A stretch of 64,000 bases of DNA from Coprobacillus cateniformis (GCF_009767585.1 NZ_WSNW01000001.1:1084090-1148089); one strand, 5' to 3'. Positions 7,851-18,236 are shown, numbered from the stretch's first letter. Notes: generated by a model from the letters alone, not told the origin. Program-made: numbers and translations.

Positions 7851-10800
7851 CTATTCAGTACGTAATGCCGTTACAGGATCTTCTAAAGCAGCCTTTTTCG
7901 CTGGTATTAATCCACCTATAAGTGTTAGAATGACACTTAAGACAATCAGAATAATAGCTCCAGCAATTGGTAAAGAAGCACTCACACTGACATTACCAGC
8001 AATTTCATGAATCAGCATATTACTTGGTATTAACAACAATAAAGTAATCACAATCCCTAGAACGCCAGATAATAATCCAATGATAAATGTTTCAGCATTA
8101 AAGACTTGTGAGATGTTTTTCTTTGATGCTCCGATTGCACGCAATATACCAATTTCTTTTTTACGTTCAAGAACACTGATATAAGTAATAACACCTATCA
8201 TAATAGAAGATACAACAAGTGAAATAGCAACAAAGGCAATTAAAACATAACTAATGACATTAATAATATCTGTAACAGAAGACATAAGTGTTCCAACATA
8301 ATCTGTATAAGAAATAACTTTATCTTCATCGACTTTCTTCATATCTTCATTATACTGATCTAATGCATCAATGACTTTTTGTTTACTTTCAAAATCCTTT
8401 GGATAAATATTGATTCCACTTGGTTTATTAAAATCTGCATATCCAAGATTCTTAAGATTTCCATCATAAGATGAAACCTCAGTTGTCATTAATGACATCA
8501 TTAATTCTGAAAGTTCTTCTTCATTCATATTCATTTTTATAGCCTTAGCAAAGACACTTGCATCAATATTTATTGCATCCTGCATATTCTTAGCAAGATT
8601 TCCCATTTGTTTATTCATTTGAATACTTATCTGTTGTTGTAATGATTTTGTCAAAGTGGCAGTATATTGGATCATAATTGTTTGCATCTGTTTTTCAAGC
8701 TGAGTCTGAAATTGTTGTGTTAATCCACTTTCTTGGAAAATCTTAACCATTTCACCTTGTAATAATGATTGAGCTTGTTCAGTTTGCAAATACGCCATAA
8801 AATATTCATTCATTTTTGTTGGATCAATGAGTCCATTCTCTTTTGCATATTGTTGAAACTGCACCATAAGAGTTTGACTTAAACTTTCTAATTGTTCTTG
8901 AGAAATGTTAATCTTCATATCTTTAAAAATACTATTCACGTCTATTGCAGGTAATGAAGATGTATCAATCTTTATTTGGCTTAAATCCAAATCATCCATA
9001 TTCATAGATAATTTACTTTGATCAAAAGTAAATGCTTTCTTTAACATATTGGCATCTACTGTAAATAAAGAATTCATATCTAGCTTATTGTTTTCTTTAC
9101 TGCTAAAATCTTTACCAGTAAAAACATCAACATGAGGATTGGACAATTGTTTTTTGACAATATCACTTGATTTTGCCTGTTCAATAACATGTGTTGTCAG
9201 TGCTGCAGGATATCCTATTCCTGTTTGAAGCATAGTTGCAGAGGCCGATTCAGTTGGTTGAACAACTCCAACAATTTTTATATCTTCTCCATTTTCAACT
9301 AAGTTTTTCATATACTTTTGATCTTCAGTTTTATCTTTATAAACATTATATTTTTGATCATATTGATAATAATCAGTTGCATTCACAAGTTTAAATTGAA
9401 CTCCCAGTATATCATTATAAGAATAAGACTGTGCATTATCCGGTACTGTTACGTCTTCTTCCTTTGAAAACTGTTGAATCATTTTATCTAATTCCTCAAA
9501 GTCACGTAATCCTAAAGTATATAACATAAAATCGTTTATATTTCCGTTTTTTGATAAAACCAAAACACATTCATTATACGCTTTTGGCCATCTTCCTGCT
9601 TTTATATCGTATTGATCTTCATAAAGATTACTGTTACCTGGCATTTGATAAAAAGTATCAGTACTCATCATAGAAGACATTAAACTATTTGAGCTTGTTG
9701 ATGAACCAAGACCTAAAGAGGTGAATGATTTATCAGGGTGTACCTGTCTCACTTTTTTTGTATCACTACTATATATTTGTGGAGAGACATTATAACTATA
9801 TTCTATAGAATTTGTGTTTTTCTCAATATCACTTTTTCCACTATCAAGATATTCTTTTAATGATGTTAAATCGTTTGACCCAATCTTTGAGAACATATTG
9901 GTAATCATTTGTGAAACATATATCTTGTTTTCATCTTTGTCTTTATTTTGTTTAGGATGACCATCTGTCATCATTGAAGTAATATCAAAACCTGAACTTT
10001 GTATCTGTAAGGGATATTCTGATAATGTTTCTTCTTCAATAGACTGAATATATTGATTGACTCCATTAGATAAAGAAAGTATCAATGCAATACCAATAAT
10101 CCCAATTGAGCCAGCAAAAGAAGTTAAAATTGTTCGTGCTTTTTTTGTACGAAGATTGTTAAAGCTAAGCAATAATGAAGTCAAAAAAGACATTGAAGAT
10201 TTTCCCATATTCTCATGTCTAGGCTTCTCTAAATCATGTTCACTTACTTCATAAGGATCAGTATCACTACGCATTGTTCCATCACGTAACTCTACAATAC
10301 GGGTTGCATAAGTTTCAGCCAATTCAGGATTATGCGTTACCATAACGACCAAACGATCTTTTGCAACTTCCTTAAGTAACTCCATAACTTGAACACTAGT
10401 ATCACTATCTAATGCTCCTGTAGGTTCATCAGCGAGTAAAATATCAGGATCATTCACTAGAGCACGAGCAATTGCTACACGCTGCATCTGTCCACCAGAC
10501 ATCTGATTAGGTTTCTTATGACCCTGATTTCCTAACCCAACTTGCTCAAGAGCTTTTTCAGCTCTTTGTTTTCTTTCTGTCTTAGAAATACCTGATATAG
10601 TTAAAGCCAATTCAACATTAGCCAAAACAGTTTGATGCGGGATTAAATTATAACTCTGAAAAACAAATCCTATCGTATGATTACGATAAGAATCCCAATC
10701 ACGATCTCTATATCTCTTTGTTGAAATACCATTAATAACCAAATCTCCCTGATCATATCGATCAAGCCCACCAATTATATTCAAAAGTGTTGTCTTACCT

Positions 10801-10925
10801 GATCCACTTGGACCTAGGATTGCTACAAACTCATTATCTCGTAAGTTTAAACTTACACCATCAAGAGCTTTTTGAACAAGACTGCCAGTTTTATATTCCT
10901 TGTGTATATTTTTTATTTGAAGCAT
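7851..10925 (-). CDS. MacB-like ABC transporter, ATPase and permease fused
   Basis: 1024 residues. The N-terminal ATPase domain (about 1-230) has Walker A GPSGSGKTTLLNIIGG, signature MSGGQMQRVAIARAL and Walker B ILLADEPTGALDS. A first transmembrane helix follows near residue 270, then an unusually large extracytoplasmic region of about 580 residues rich in Gln/Met coiled stretches. Three C-terminal helices belong to a FtsX-type permease domain (ERKKEIGILRAIGASKKNI signature). Type VII (mechanotransmission) ABC proteins of this kind move peptides, lipoproteins or antibiotics outward. Start chosen at ATG 10925 behind AGGAGGC; no partner gene is adjacent apart from the lipoprotein. Confidence 0.85.
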   Translation of the reverse strand: MLQIKNIHKEYKTGSLVQKALDGVSLNLRDNEFVAILGPSGSGKTTLLNIIGGLDRYDQGDLVINGISTKRYRDRDWDSYRNHTIGFVFQSYNLIPHQTVLANVELALTISGISKTERKQRAEKALEQVGLGNQGHKKPNQMSGGQMQRVAIARALVNDPDILLADEPTGALDSDTSVQVMELLKEVAKDRLVVMVTHNPELAETYATRIVELRDGTMRSDTDPYEVSEHDLEKPRHENMGKSSMSFLTSLLLSFNNLRTKKARTILTSFAGSIGIIGIALILSLSNGVNQYIQSIEEETLSEYPLQIQSSGFDITSMMTDGHPKQNKDKDENKIYVSQMITNMFSKIGSNDLTSLKEYLDSGKSDIEKNTNSIEYSYNVSPQIYSSDTKKVRQVHPDKSFTSLGLGSSTSSNSLMSSMMSTDTFYQMPGNSNLYEDQYDIKAGRWPKAYNECVLVLSKNGNINDFMLYTLGLRDFEELDKMIQQFSKEEDVTVPDNAQSYSYNDILGVQFKLVNATDYYQYDQKYNVYKDKTEDQKYMKNLVENGEDIKIVGVVQPTESASATMLQTGIGYPAALTTHVIEQAKSSDIVKKQLSNPHVDVFTGKDFSSKENNKLDMNSLFTVDANMLKKAFTFDQSKLSMNMDDLDLSQIKIDTSSLPAIDVNSIFKDMKINISQEQLESLSQTLMVQFQQYAKENGLIDPTKMNEYFMAYLQTEQAQSLLQGEMVKIFQESGLTQQFQTQLEKQMQTIMIQYTATLTKSLQQQISIQMNKQMGNLAKNMQDAINIDASVFAKAIKMNMNEEELSELMMSLMTTEVSSYDGNLKNLGYADFNKPSGINIYPKDFESKQKVIDALDQYNEDMKKVDEDKVISYTDYVGTLMSSVTDIINVISYVLIAFVAISLVVSSIMIGVITYISVLERKKEIGILRAIGASKKNISQVFNAETFIIGLLSGVLGIVITLLLLIPSNMLIHEIAGNVSVSASLPIAGAIILIVLSVILTLIGGLIPAKKAALEDPVTALRTE

Positions 10926-10991
10926 TTGTTTGCCTCCTTTTCTTTCTATTATATATATTAAACGCTTATTTTTTGAATACAAGATGAACAT

Positions 10992-11807
10992 ATTTATTTT
11001 ATGATTTTATTCTCTCAATATTCTTCATTATTTTTGTTTTACTCTTAAAAAATCTCTTTCCAAAAGATATTATTCCTCAAAGGTTTCAGAAAACATTAGG
11101 AAAGTTAGTTGTTTTTAGCAATTCATCAACAACCACAAGGATTTAAATACTGAGTACATCATGCTGTCTTAAGATATCGTTTTTATTAATTCTATCAGAT
11201 TATATTATCTAGCTATATATCTTATTATTAATAAACGCTATATCATTTTTTATTTTACAATCATAGATATGCGATTTCTTTAACATAGTCAACTCTTCTC
11301 ATAAATAAAAGAAAAAGTATAAATATTATATATTTCAAAAGATATACTTATTAAAAAATACTCATTCAAACATCATTATAATATCCTTTCTCACTCCATT
11401 CTAAATAAATTATTTCAATTATACTATCAAAATATTTTCACCTCCTCCTAATAATCATTTAAAGAATTAGTCTATTACAAAAATAAAAGAATGAAACCAT
11501 GAATACATTTATCATGTATCACTATTTCATTCCATTTATAAAACACTACATTATGTAAAAACTAGAGAAGAATTTTATATAGAGTTTGCTTTTATATTGT
11601 GATTGGAGTTTATGGCAATAAAAAGCCTCTTTAAATTGTTTGTGTAGAATATTTTTAAATATTTCATAATGTAGTTGCCAAGAAACATATTATGTATGAA
11701 ATTATATTATGTTTCATTTGCAATTTTATATTAATAAAATCAGAATAATAAGTCAATATTTCTTCATGAAATATTGATATTCAAAACAGATTGCACATAT
11801 GTGCAAA
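10992..11807. other. AT-rich intergenic region without genes
   Basis: About 0.8 kb with no plausible coding frame. A long hairpin lies at 11489-11532 (outer stem GAATGAAA / TTTCATTC, inner stem ATACAT / ATGTAT), and another at 11753-11777 (TCAATATTTC / GAAATATTGA). No gene or known RNA motif recognised. Confidence 0.5.
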
Positions 11808-11832
11808 AATAGAGATCATTATGATCTCTATT
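11808..11832 (-). terminator. Terminator after gldA
   Basis: Twelve-base arms AATAGAGATCAT / ATGATCTCTATT around one base, followed by TTTTT on the minus strand, overlapping the end of the gldA pseudogene. Confidence 0.75.
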
Positions 11833-12908
11833 GATATGATTTGCCTAATTCATCAGCGCCAAGAATCGCTGCATAAACATCCTCTGGTGTCACATCAAAT
11901 GGCATATTCCCAATTGTATCACCAGGAGCACAGACTAACTTAGCGACTGCCATAATTTCTTCTGGTTTCACTTCAGTAATTTTTAAGTCAGCAAGTGTTG
12001 TTGGTAATCCAACTTCATGACATAACTTTAGGACTTCTTCAATTTCTTGTCTTGGAGCATTTTCTAATACCAATTGAACCAATGTTCCAAATGCAACTTT
12101 TTCACCATGATATAACTGATGTGTTGCTGCAATAGCGGTCAAACCATTGTGCACTGCATGAGCGCCCAGATTCAAATCCTATTCCACTTAAATAGGTGTT
12201 GGCTTCAATAATATTTTCAACAGCCTTTGTACAGACTTTGGCTTGTACTGCTAAAGTTGCGGCTTTCCCATCTTCTAATAATGTTTCATAACACAAACGA
12301 GCAAGTGACATGGCAGCCTTTGTACATTTTCCACCTAAACAGTTATCTGCTTCACTTTGATAACAGGCTCTCGCTTCAAAATATGTTGCCATCGCATCAC
12401 CAATTCCAGCAATTAATAATCTAGCTGGAGCTTTAGAAACAACTTCTGTGTCAACCAAGACTATATTTGGACTTGTTGGTAAGAATAAATACTTATCAAA
12501 GACTCCTTCATCACTATAAATAACAGATAAAGAAGAACATGGTGCATCTGTTGAAGCAATGGTAGGAACAATCACGACTGGTTTTTTTGTATAATGAGCA
12601 ACAGCCTTAGATGTATCATGTGTTTTTCCACCACCAACACCAACAATTACATCACAACCATTCGTCTTCACAATATCAATAATACGATTGATTTCACTCA
12701 TGCAGCATTCACCTTGAAAACTTTCAAAGAGAATATCCACATCCTGAGCTTTAACACTGAGTTCAATATCAGGTTTAACAATATCCTGAATATTTTTATC
12801 TACAATTACAAACAACTTTTTCCCTAAACTTGATGCATGAGCAGCAAGTTTCTTTAATTCACCCTTACCTTGAATATATCTTGTGGGACTTCCTATTATT
12901 TTTGTCAT
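11828..12908 (-). pseudogene. gldA: Glycerol dehydrogenase, frameshifted
   Basis: The family is an NAD- and metal-dependent dehydrogenase that interconverts glycerol/dihydroxyacetone and reduces hydroxyacetone to 1,2-propanediol. The N-terminal part (from 12908) reads normally through the GGGKTHDTSKAVA nucleotide site and GIGDAMATYFEARA to GIGFESG. The C-terminal part continues in another frame as NLGAHAVHNGLTAI...LYHGEKVAFGTLVQLVL. Homologues read GFESGGLxxAHAxHNGL, so about 8 bases are missing at 12175-12185, consistent with loss between two TCTGG repeats. Either a real inactivating deletion or a sequencing/assembly error. The rest of the gene shows no further damage, which suggests the event is recent. 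Confidence 0.85.
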
Positions 12909-12920
12909 TTTCTCATTCTC

Positions 12921-13601
12921 CTATAAATCACAAATTCCTGTACCTTCACCATACATGGCATACCAGTCACTATTAAAATCATCTACTGCTTTTTCAATAC
13001 TTGGATTCTTGAAGATTGTTTTTAAAACATCAACCGGTGCAGTAATCGCATGGGCTCCATAATTAAATGAGTCACGCACTTGTTGAACACCTTTAAAGCT
13101 GGCTGCGACAATCTTTGTTTTGTATCCATCCATGACAATACGACTTGATAATTCATTGATCAGTTCCATAGGATCACTTCCTAAATTTCCAATACGATTC
13201 ACATATGGCGCAATATAATCTGCTCCAGCTGCTAATGCCATATAAGCCTGCATCAAATCATACACAGCAGTTGCTGTCACATGGATGCCTTCTGCTTTTA
13301 AGATTTTAATCGCTTTGATTCCTTCATAAGAAACTGGTACCTTTACATAGACCTGATCATCAATTTCTTGTAAGATACGATGAGCTTCTTTCACGATTGT
13401 TTCACAATCCTTAGAAATCACCTGCACATGTAAACTTCTTTCTTTTCCAATAATGCTTCTGATTGCTCGCATATGATCAAAGAAGTTTTCTGGACTTGTT
13501 CTTTTCACGATGGAAGGATTGCTTGTGACTCCAACAATTGGCATATGTTCGACTGCATCCTTAATTTCTTCCAAATCAACTGTATCAATAATAAATTCCA
13601 T
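12921..13601 (-). CDS. fsa: Fructose-6-phosphate-aldolase-like transaldolase
   Basis: 226 residues of the small transaldolase/FSA family (cytoplasmic (beta/alpha)8 barrel). The Schiff-base lysine is in VYVKVPVSYEGIKAIK, and the N-terminal IIDTVDLEEIKDAVEHMPIVGVTSNPSIVK is characteristic. FSA cleaves fructose-6-phosphate or 1-deoxyfructose-6-phosphate type substrates to glyceraldehyde-3-phosphate plus dihydroxyacetone or hydroxyacetone. It lies between the glycyl-radical enzyme (15-bp gap) and gldA (12-bp gap) in the same direction; the same three families are neighbours in enterobacteria. The specific substrate is inferred from this context. Confidence 0.85.
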   Translation of the reverse strand: MEFIIDTVDLEEIKDAVEHMPIVGVTSNPSIVKRTSPENFFDHMRAIRSIIGKERSLHVQVISKDCETIVKEAHRILQEIDDQVYVKVPVSYEGIKAIKILKAEGIHVTATAVYDLMQAYMALAAGADYIAPYVNRIGNLGSDPMELINELSSRIVMDGYKTKIVAASFKGVQQVRDSFNYGAHAITAPVDVLKTIFKNPSIEKAVDDFNSDWYAMYGEGTGICDL

Positions 13602-13616
13602 TTTCTTTTTCTCCTC

Positions 13617-16028
13617 TTATAAAGTTTGTTCAGTTCTTTCAATGATATCATCCTGTGTTGCTTTTGATAACACATTGAAGAATGCTGAATATCCAGCAAC
13701 TCTGACAATTAAATCACGATGTTTTTCTGGATGAGCTTGAGCATCCAATAATGTTTCTCTATCTACAACATTATATTGTACATGATAGCCATGTAAACGA
13801 TTAAAGAATGTTTTCAGCATCATCTCTAATTTCATTTTATTTTCATCTGTTGATAACATCTGAGGTGTCACCTTTTGATTTAATAAGACACCACCAGTGA
13901 TTTCATGTGTTGGTAATTTTGATACTGATTTAAAGACCGCTGTTGGTCCACTCTTATCCATTGCATGAGCTGGTGAACATCCTTCTGCAAGTGGAGTACG
14001 GGCTTTACGACCATCTGGTGTTGCCATTGTGCCTAATCCTTGTCCTACATTAGCAGATATTGAAGATGTTCCCGCATAACGGATACCCCCAATAGGTCCT
14101 CTTTGATATCTTGTATTTGGATATTTCTTCATTTCTTCTATATATGAGTTATAAGCATCAACAACCAACTGGTCAACATAATCATCATCATTTCCGTATT
14201 TAGGAACATCATTGATCAGCATTTTTTGAATTCTTTGATTGTCTTCACCTTCAAAATCATCTTGCATAGCATTCCATAACTGTTCAGGTGTTATTTTCTT
14301 TTCTTCATAAACCAATTTCTTAATAGCTGCTAGACTGTCTGCCATATTGGCAATTCCAATCTGTAAACCAGAAATGAAATCGTAGATTGCTCCACCTTCT
14401 TTGATAGTCTTTCCTCGTCCAATACAATCCTGTGTTAAAGCTGAACATAAGATATCTGGAATTTCTCTTTCACCTGCCAAGTCAACAGCATTTTCCACAA
14501 TCACAGAAACTCTTGTTAATTCCTTAATTGCTTTATCCCAGGCTGCCTGTAATTCTTCAAAAGACTTCATATCTTTAAAATGTCCACTACCTTCAACAAA
14601 TCGCTTTCCTGTTGTTAAGTCAATACCATCATTCATCACACATAATAAGATTCTTGGAAAGTTCAAGTATGACATTCCTGTACAACGATATCCCCATTTC
14701 CCAGGCACGGCTGTTTCTACGCATCCAATAGCAGAGTAATTATAAGCATCTTCTTCTTTAACACCTAAATCAATAAATGAAGGAATAATGATTTCATCGT
14801 TATTGAATGCCGGCATTCCTGTTCCAAGTTTCATGACTTCAACTGCTTCATCTAAGAATTCCTGAGGCATTCCATTATAATATCTGACTGTTAAGTTTGG
14901 TTGAGGAAGTCTTGTCTGTGCAACTGATCTCAAAACCAGATATGATAACTTATTCACTGCACATTTTTTATCAGATGTCTGTCCACCAATTGTGACATTC
15001 TGATACATTGGGCTTCCTGCACTACTGAATGTATGAGCTTGTGAACGGACTTTATTAATTGTTAGTGTTTTAATCCAAAGGTTTGTTAATAATTCAACTG
15101 CTTGATTTTCTGTAATTATTCCTTTATCTAAATCATGTTGTAAAAATGGGTAAACATATTGATCAAAACGACCATATGATAAGGAATGACCATTAGATTC
15201 AATTTGTAAAATCAATTGAATAAACCAAGTCGATTGAATCGCTTCATAGAATGTTTCAGCAGGTTCATAAGGAACCTTATCACAGATTCTAGAAATCTCT
15301 AACAATTCATCTTTTCTCGTTCCTTCTGCCTTGTCAGCCAATTCTTTTGCCAATACGCTAAATCTATGAGCATATGTTTTCACTGCTTCAATAACAATTA
15401 AGACAGCTTTATAAAAAACATATTTATCAATATTTTCAGGTTTACATAAATCTAATTCAGATTTTAGTTTTAAAACTCTTTCTTCATACCCTTTCAAACC
15501 AATCTGTAATACTGTTTGGTAATCAACTGCCAAATGGGCATCTCCAGAATTGAGCTTTCCTTCCATTCCCAGTAATCCAGTAGACATGATGTCCTTGACT
15601 TCATCAGGAAGTAAGGCATCCCCTCTTGATCTTAAATTATTATTTTCCCAAAATGGAGCAATAGAACGAAGATCTTCTTTTGTTTTTTCAGTGATATAGA
15701 AAACATCTCCATCACGTTTTTCAAACAAATCCAATTCATTGATAACGAATTCCAATGTATATTCAGGAAAGATTGGAGCATCTTTGTTAGAAGCTGCTTG
15801 ATTCCCTACAATTAATGTTTCATCCTCAATATAGATAGACATCTTTTCTAAGATATTCTTTAACATCAATGCACGTTTCATGACAGCAGGTTGATTTTGA
15901 TGTTCTTTATAAGTTTCAGTAACTAATAAAGCTCTTTCAGCACAAATATATGGCTTCTTTTCTAAGACCTTCTCTCTAAACTCATTCATCCTTGGTGTCA
16001 AATCACCAAAATGTTCTACGTTTTTCAT
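13617..16028 (-). CDS. Glycyl-radical enzyme, PflD/YbiW-type
   Basis: 803 residues from the ATG at 16028, chosen because GGAGG stands seven bases before it; the frame is open to 16073 but that extension covers operator-like repeats. The thiyl cysteine is in SAIGCVETAVPGKWGYRC (about Cys436) and the radical glycine in LIVRVAGYSAFF (about Gly779). The GCVE motif marks the dehydratase-like/PflD branch rather than true pyruvate formate-lyase, which has adjacent cysteines. Context (activase, FSA, gldA, EIIC) fits the YbiW/PflD enzymes, reported as I recall to open 1,5-anhydroglucitol-6-phosphate to 1-deoxyfructose-6-phosphate. Alternatives are glycerol or propanediol dehydratase. Confidence 0.88.
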   Translation of the reverse strand: MKNVEHFGDLTPRMNEFREKVLEKKPYICAERALLVTETYKEHQNQPAVMKRALMLKNILEKMSIYIEDETLIVGNQAASNKDAPIFPEYTLEFVINELDLFEKRDGDVFYITEKTKEDLRSIAPFWENNNLRSRGDALLPDEVKDIMSTGLLGMEGKLNSGDAHLAVDYQTVLQIGLKGYEERVLKLKSELDLCKPENIDKYVFYKAVLIVIEAVKTYAHRFSVLAKELADKAEGTRKDELLEISRICDKVPYEPAETFYEAIQSTWFIQLILQIESNGHSLSYGRFDQYVYPFLQHDLDKGIITENQAVELLTNLWIKTLTINKVRSQAHTFSSAGSPMYQNVTIGGQTSDKKCAVNKLSYLVLRSVAQTRLPQPNLTVRYYNGMPQEFLDEAVEVMKLGTGMPAFNNDEIIIPSFIDLGVKEEDAYNYSAIGCVETAVPGKWGYRCTGMSYLNFPRILLCVMNDGIDLTTGKRFVEGSGHFKDMKSFEELQAAWDKAIKELTRVSVIVENAVDLAGEREIPDILCSALTQDCIGRGKTIKEGGAIYDFISGLQIGIANMADSLAAIKKLVYEEKKITPEQLWNAMQDDFEGEDNQRIQKMLINDVPKYGNDDDYVDQLVVDAYNSYIEEMKKYPNTRYQRGPIGGIRYAGTSSISANVGQGLGTMATPDGRKARTPLAEGCSPAHAMDKSGPTAVFKSVSKLPTHEITGGVLLNQKVTPQMLSTDENKMKLEMMLKTFFNRLHGYHVQYNVVDRETLLDAQAHPEKHRDLIVRVAGYSAFFNVLSKATQDDIIERTEQTL

Positions 16029-16045
16029 AGCTTTTTCCTCCATTA

Positions 16046-16151
16046 TTTCATTTGAAACTTTCGTTAATTTCATTTACACATATATCATAACACTTTTCAC
16101 TTTAAAGTCAATATATATTTCAATGAAATTATATTTTAGTTTCATTTGAAA
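16046..16151. promoter_or_regulatory. TTTCATTTGAAA operator repeats between GRE and activase
   Basis: Two identical 12-bp near-palindromes TTTCATTTGAAA (16046-16057, 16140-16151) and a related ATTTCAATGAAAT (16117-16129), plus a half-site about 16168-16175, occupy the divergent region between the glycyl-radical enzyme and its activase. The DeoR-family gene at 17.5-18.2 kb is the obvious candidate regulator; TTTCGTTTT and AAATGAAAC half-sites also occur near its own promoter (about 18298-18330). Confidence 0.55.
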
Positions 16152-16211
16152 TATATTATTTACAATATGAAATGAAAATGGTATGATAACTATGGTAAAG
16201 GAGCTATAATT

Positions 16212-17108
16212 ATGAACAAAGGAATGATTTTCAATATACAAAAGTTTAGCATTCATGATGGTCCTGGCATTAGGACAACTGTTTTTTTAAAGGGCTGCCC
16301 ATTAAAATGTCAATGGTGTTCCAACCCCGAATCACAATTAGACCATATTCAAATTTTATATGATTATGACAAATGTATTCATTGTCAGCAATGTGTTCAT
16401 GTCTGTCCACATGGTGCCCTCACTCATCAAAATAATCGTATTCTCGTTGATGCTAAAAAATGTGTTGGTTGTTTAACATGTGTCCATGCCTGTCCTCAGG
16501 ATGCTCTCACACATGAAGGCGAATATAAGGAAATTGATGAGATTGTAAAAACATGTTTACAAGATAAAGATTTTTATGAAGAATCAGATGGAGGTGTAAC
16601 AATTTCTGGTGGTGAAGGAATGAGTCAGCCAGATTTTGTCAAAGCCCTTGTCAATAAGCTCAAGGATGAAGATATTCATGTTGCAATTGAAACAACAGGA
16701 TATATTCAACCACAAATCTTTCAGGACTTAGCTTTGCTCTTTGATCTTTTATTATTTGATGTCAAACACTATGATAGTGAGCAGCATTTCTTAGGTACTG
16801 CCGTGCACAATGAATTAATTATACAAAATCTTCAATGGGCAATTGATCAAGGTATTGAAGTTTTACCAAGAATTCCTGTCATTCCTGATTTCAATGCTTC
16901 ATTAGAAGATGCCAAAGGACTTGCCAAATTATTGCAGTCTGTTGGTGCTAAACGTGTTCAGCTTTTACCTTTCCATCAATTTGGTGAAAAGAAATATGAG
17001 TTATTAAATCGTGATTATCATCTTAAAAATAAAAAAGCCCTCCATAAGGAGGACTTACAAGACTACCAGAATATCTTTCTTGAACAAGGTCTTGATTGTT
17101 TTTTCTAG
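16212..17108 (+). CDS. Glycyl-radical enzyme activating protein (radical SAM)
   Basis: 298 residues. The radical-SAM cluster motif CPLKCQWC (Cys29, 33, 36) follows SIHDGPGIRTTVFLKG, the activase signature. An inserted ferredoxin-like domain gives two further 4Fe-4S sites (CIHCQQCVHVCP about 56-67 and CVGCLTCVHACP about 86-97), as in activases of PflD/YbiW/GDH-type enzymes but not PflA. The GGE motif (TISGGEGMSQP) binds SAM. It installs the glycyl radical on the divergently encoded enzyme. AAAGGAG precedes the ATG. Confidence 0.92.
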   Translation: MNKGMIFNIQKFSIHDGPGIRTTVFLKGCPLKCQWCSNPESQLDHIQILYDYDKCIHCQQCVHVCPHGALTHQNNRILVDAKKCVGCLTCVHACPQDALTHEGEYKEIDEIVKTCLQDKDFYEESDGGVTISGGEGMSQPDFVKALVNKLKDEDIHVAIETTGYIQPQIFQDLALLFDLLLFDVKHYDSEQHFLGTAVHNELIIQNLQWAIDQGIEVLPRIPVIPDFNASLEDAKGLAKLLQSVGAKRVQLLPFHQFGEKKYELLNRDYHLKNKKALHKEDLQDYQNIFLEQGLDCFF

Positions 17109-17126
17109 GAGCAGTGCTCCTTTTTT
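17108..17126 (+). terminator. Terminator after the activase gene
   Basis: GGAGCA / TGCTCC stem with a one-base loop and six T residues directly after the activase stop codon. Confidence 0.85.
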
Positions 17127-17487
17127 AATAGTGCATTTTTTCTGGAATGACACCACGAATACCACCTTTAGGATCAGTTGTATCCCCCTGATATCTTGGA
17201 ATCAAATGAATATGTAAATGCATGATAGATTGACCAGCCATTTCACCACAGTTCATTCCAATGTTATAGCCATCAGGATGATATTGGTTATCTAGCATAC
17301 GTTTTGCAATGTCAACCAATTCAAATAATTTTATACGCAAATTTTCATCTGCTTCAAAGAAATGAGTCACATGTTTTTTTGGAATAATCAGCATATGTCC
17401 AAGACTTACAGGATTTTCATCGTAAATCGCATAGCCAGCATCATTTTCTAAAACAAATTCTTTTCTTTCACAGAACAAACAACTCAT
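17125..17487 (-). CDS. HIT-family nucleotide hydrolase
   Basis: 120 residues with the histidine triad HLHIHLIP near residue 90 and the N-terminal CLFC...ENDAGYAIYDENPVSLGHMLIIPKKH of HINT/Fhit-like proteins. These are purine nucleoside phosphoramidases or dinucleotide hydrolases in the cytoplasm. The start overlaps the DeoR stop (ATGA), so it is the second gene of that small operon. Its link to the sugar pathway is unclear. Confidence 0.88.
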   Translation of the reverse strand: MSCLFCERKEFVLENDAGYAIYDENPVSLGHMLIIPKKHVTHFFEADENLRIKLFELVDIAKRMLDNQYHPDGYNIGMNCGEMAGQSIMHLHIHLIPRYQGDTTDPKGGIRGVIPEKMHY

Positions 17488-18236
17488 GAATTCACCTTAC
17501 AAACTTCAATATTCTTTCCAAGGAGGTATTCTTCAACTTCACTAGGAACATCTGAATCTGTATAAATACAGTCAACATCTTCTGTTCTTAATAAATTGAC
17601 AACACCTTTTTGATGGAATTTCACTGAATCAGTCACAATAATAACCTTATCAGCCTGTTTTGCCATATCTCTGACAGCTTCACTTCTCATATAATCATTT
17701 CCTGTAAAGCCAGTTTCCTTCGTAAATCCATCAGTTCCTATAAAGAGTTTATCAACATAGAACGCTTCAGCACATTTTCTTGTAATGGGTCCAACCATGA
17801 CTTGTGATTCATTTTGGTATTCCCCACCAAGTAAAATAATCTTAACTGTCCCTATCTTTCTAATATAATCAGCAATAAATGCAGAATTGGTAATTAAAGT
17901 GACGTCTTTTTTTGTTTGCGCAATTTCTAAAGCCACCAGTGCGCAGCATGATCCAGATTCAATCATCACAGTTTCACCATTTTGAATGCTTTCTACTGCT
18001 TTTTGTGCAATTCTTTGCTTACTATCATAATGATATGCCAAACGATTATTGATATCATCACTATCATTTAATGTCGCATAGCCATGTTCTCTAATAATAA
18101 TGCCACTATTTTCTAATGAGACCAAATCTTTCCTAATCGTAACCTGCGAAACATCTAGCAATTCAGATAATTTTGTGACTTCCATTTTCTTATGTTCTGT
18201 TAATAATTCTAATATTTTTGAATGTCTTTTATTCAT
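17484..18236 (-). CDS. DeoR-family transcriptional regulator
   Basis: About 250 residues: N-terminal winged HTH (KLSELLDVSQVTIRKDLVSLENSG) and a C-terminal DeoR sugar-phosphate sensor domain (GETVMIESGSCCALVALEIA, LFIGTDGFTKETGFTG). I use ATG 18236, giving the canonical MNKRHSKILELL start; the frame is open to 18281 without a good ribosome site. Lies between the EIIC gene and the glycyl-radical cluster and probably represses both in response to a sugar phosphate (inference supported by repeats in both promoters). Confidence 0.88.
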   Translation of the reverse strand: MNKRHSKILELLTEHKKMEVTKLSELLDVSQVTIRKDLVSLENSGIIIREHGYATLNDSDDINNRLAYHYDSKQRIAQKAVESIQNGETVMIESGSCCALVALEIAQTKKDVTLITNSAFIADYIRKIGTVKIILLGGEYQNESQVMVGPITRKCAEAFYVDKLFIGTDGFTKETGFTGNDYMRSEAVRDMAKQADKVIIVTDSVKFHQKGVVNLLRTEDVDCIYTDSDVPSEVEEYLLGKNIEVCKVNS

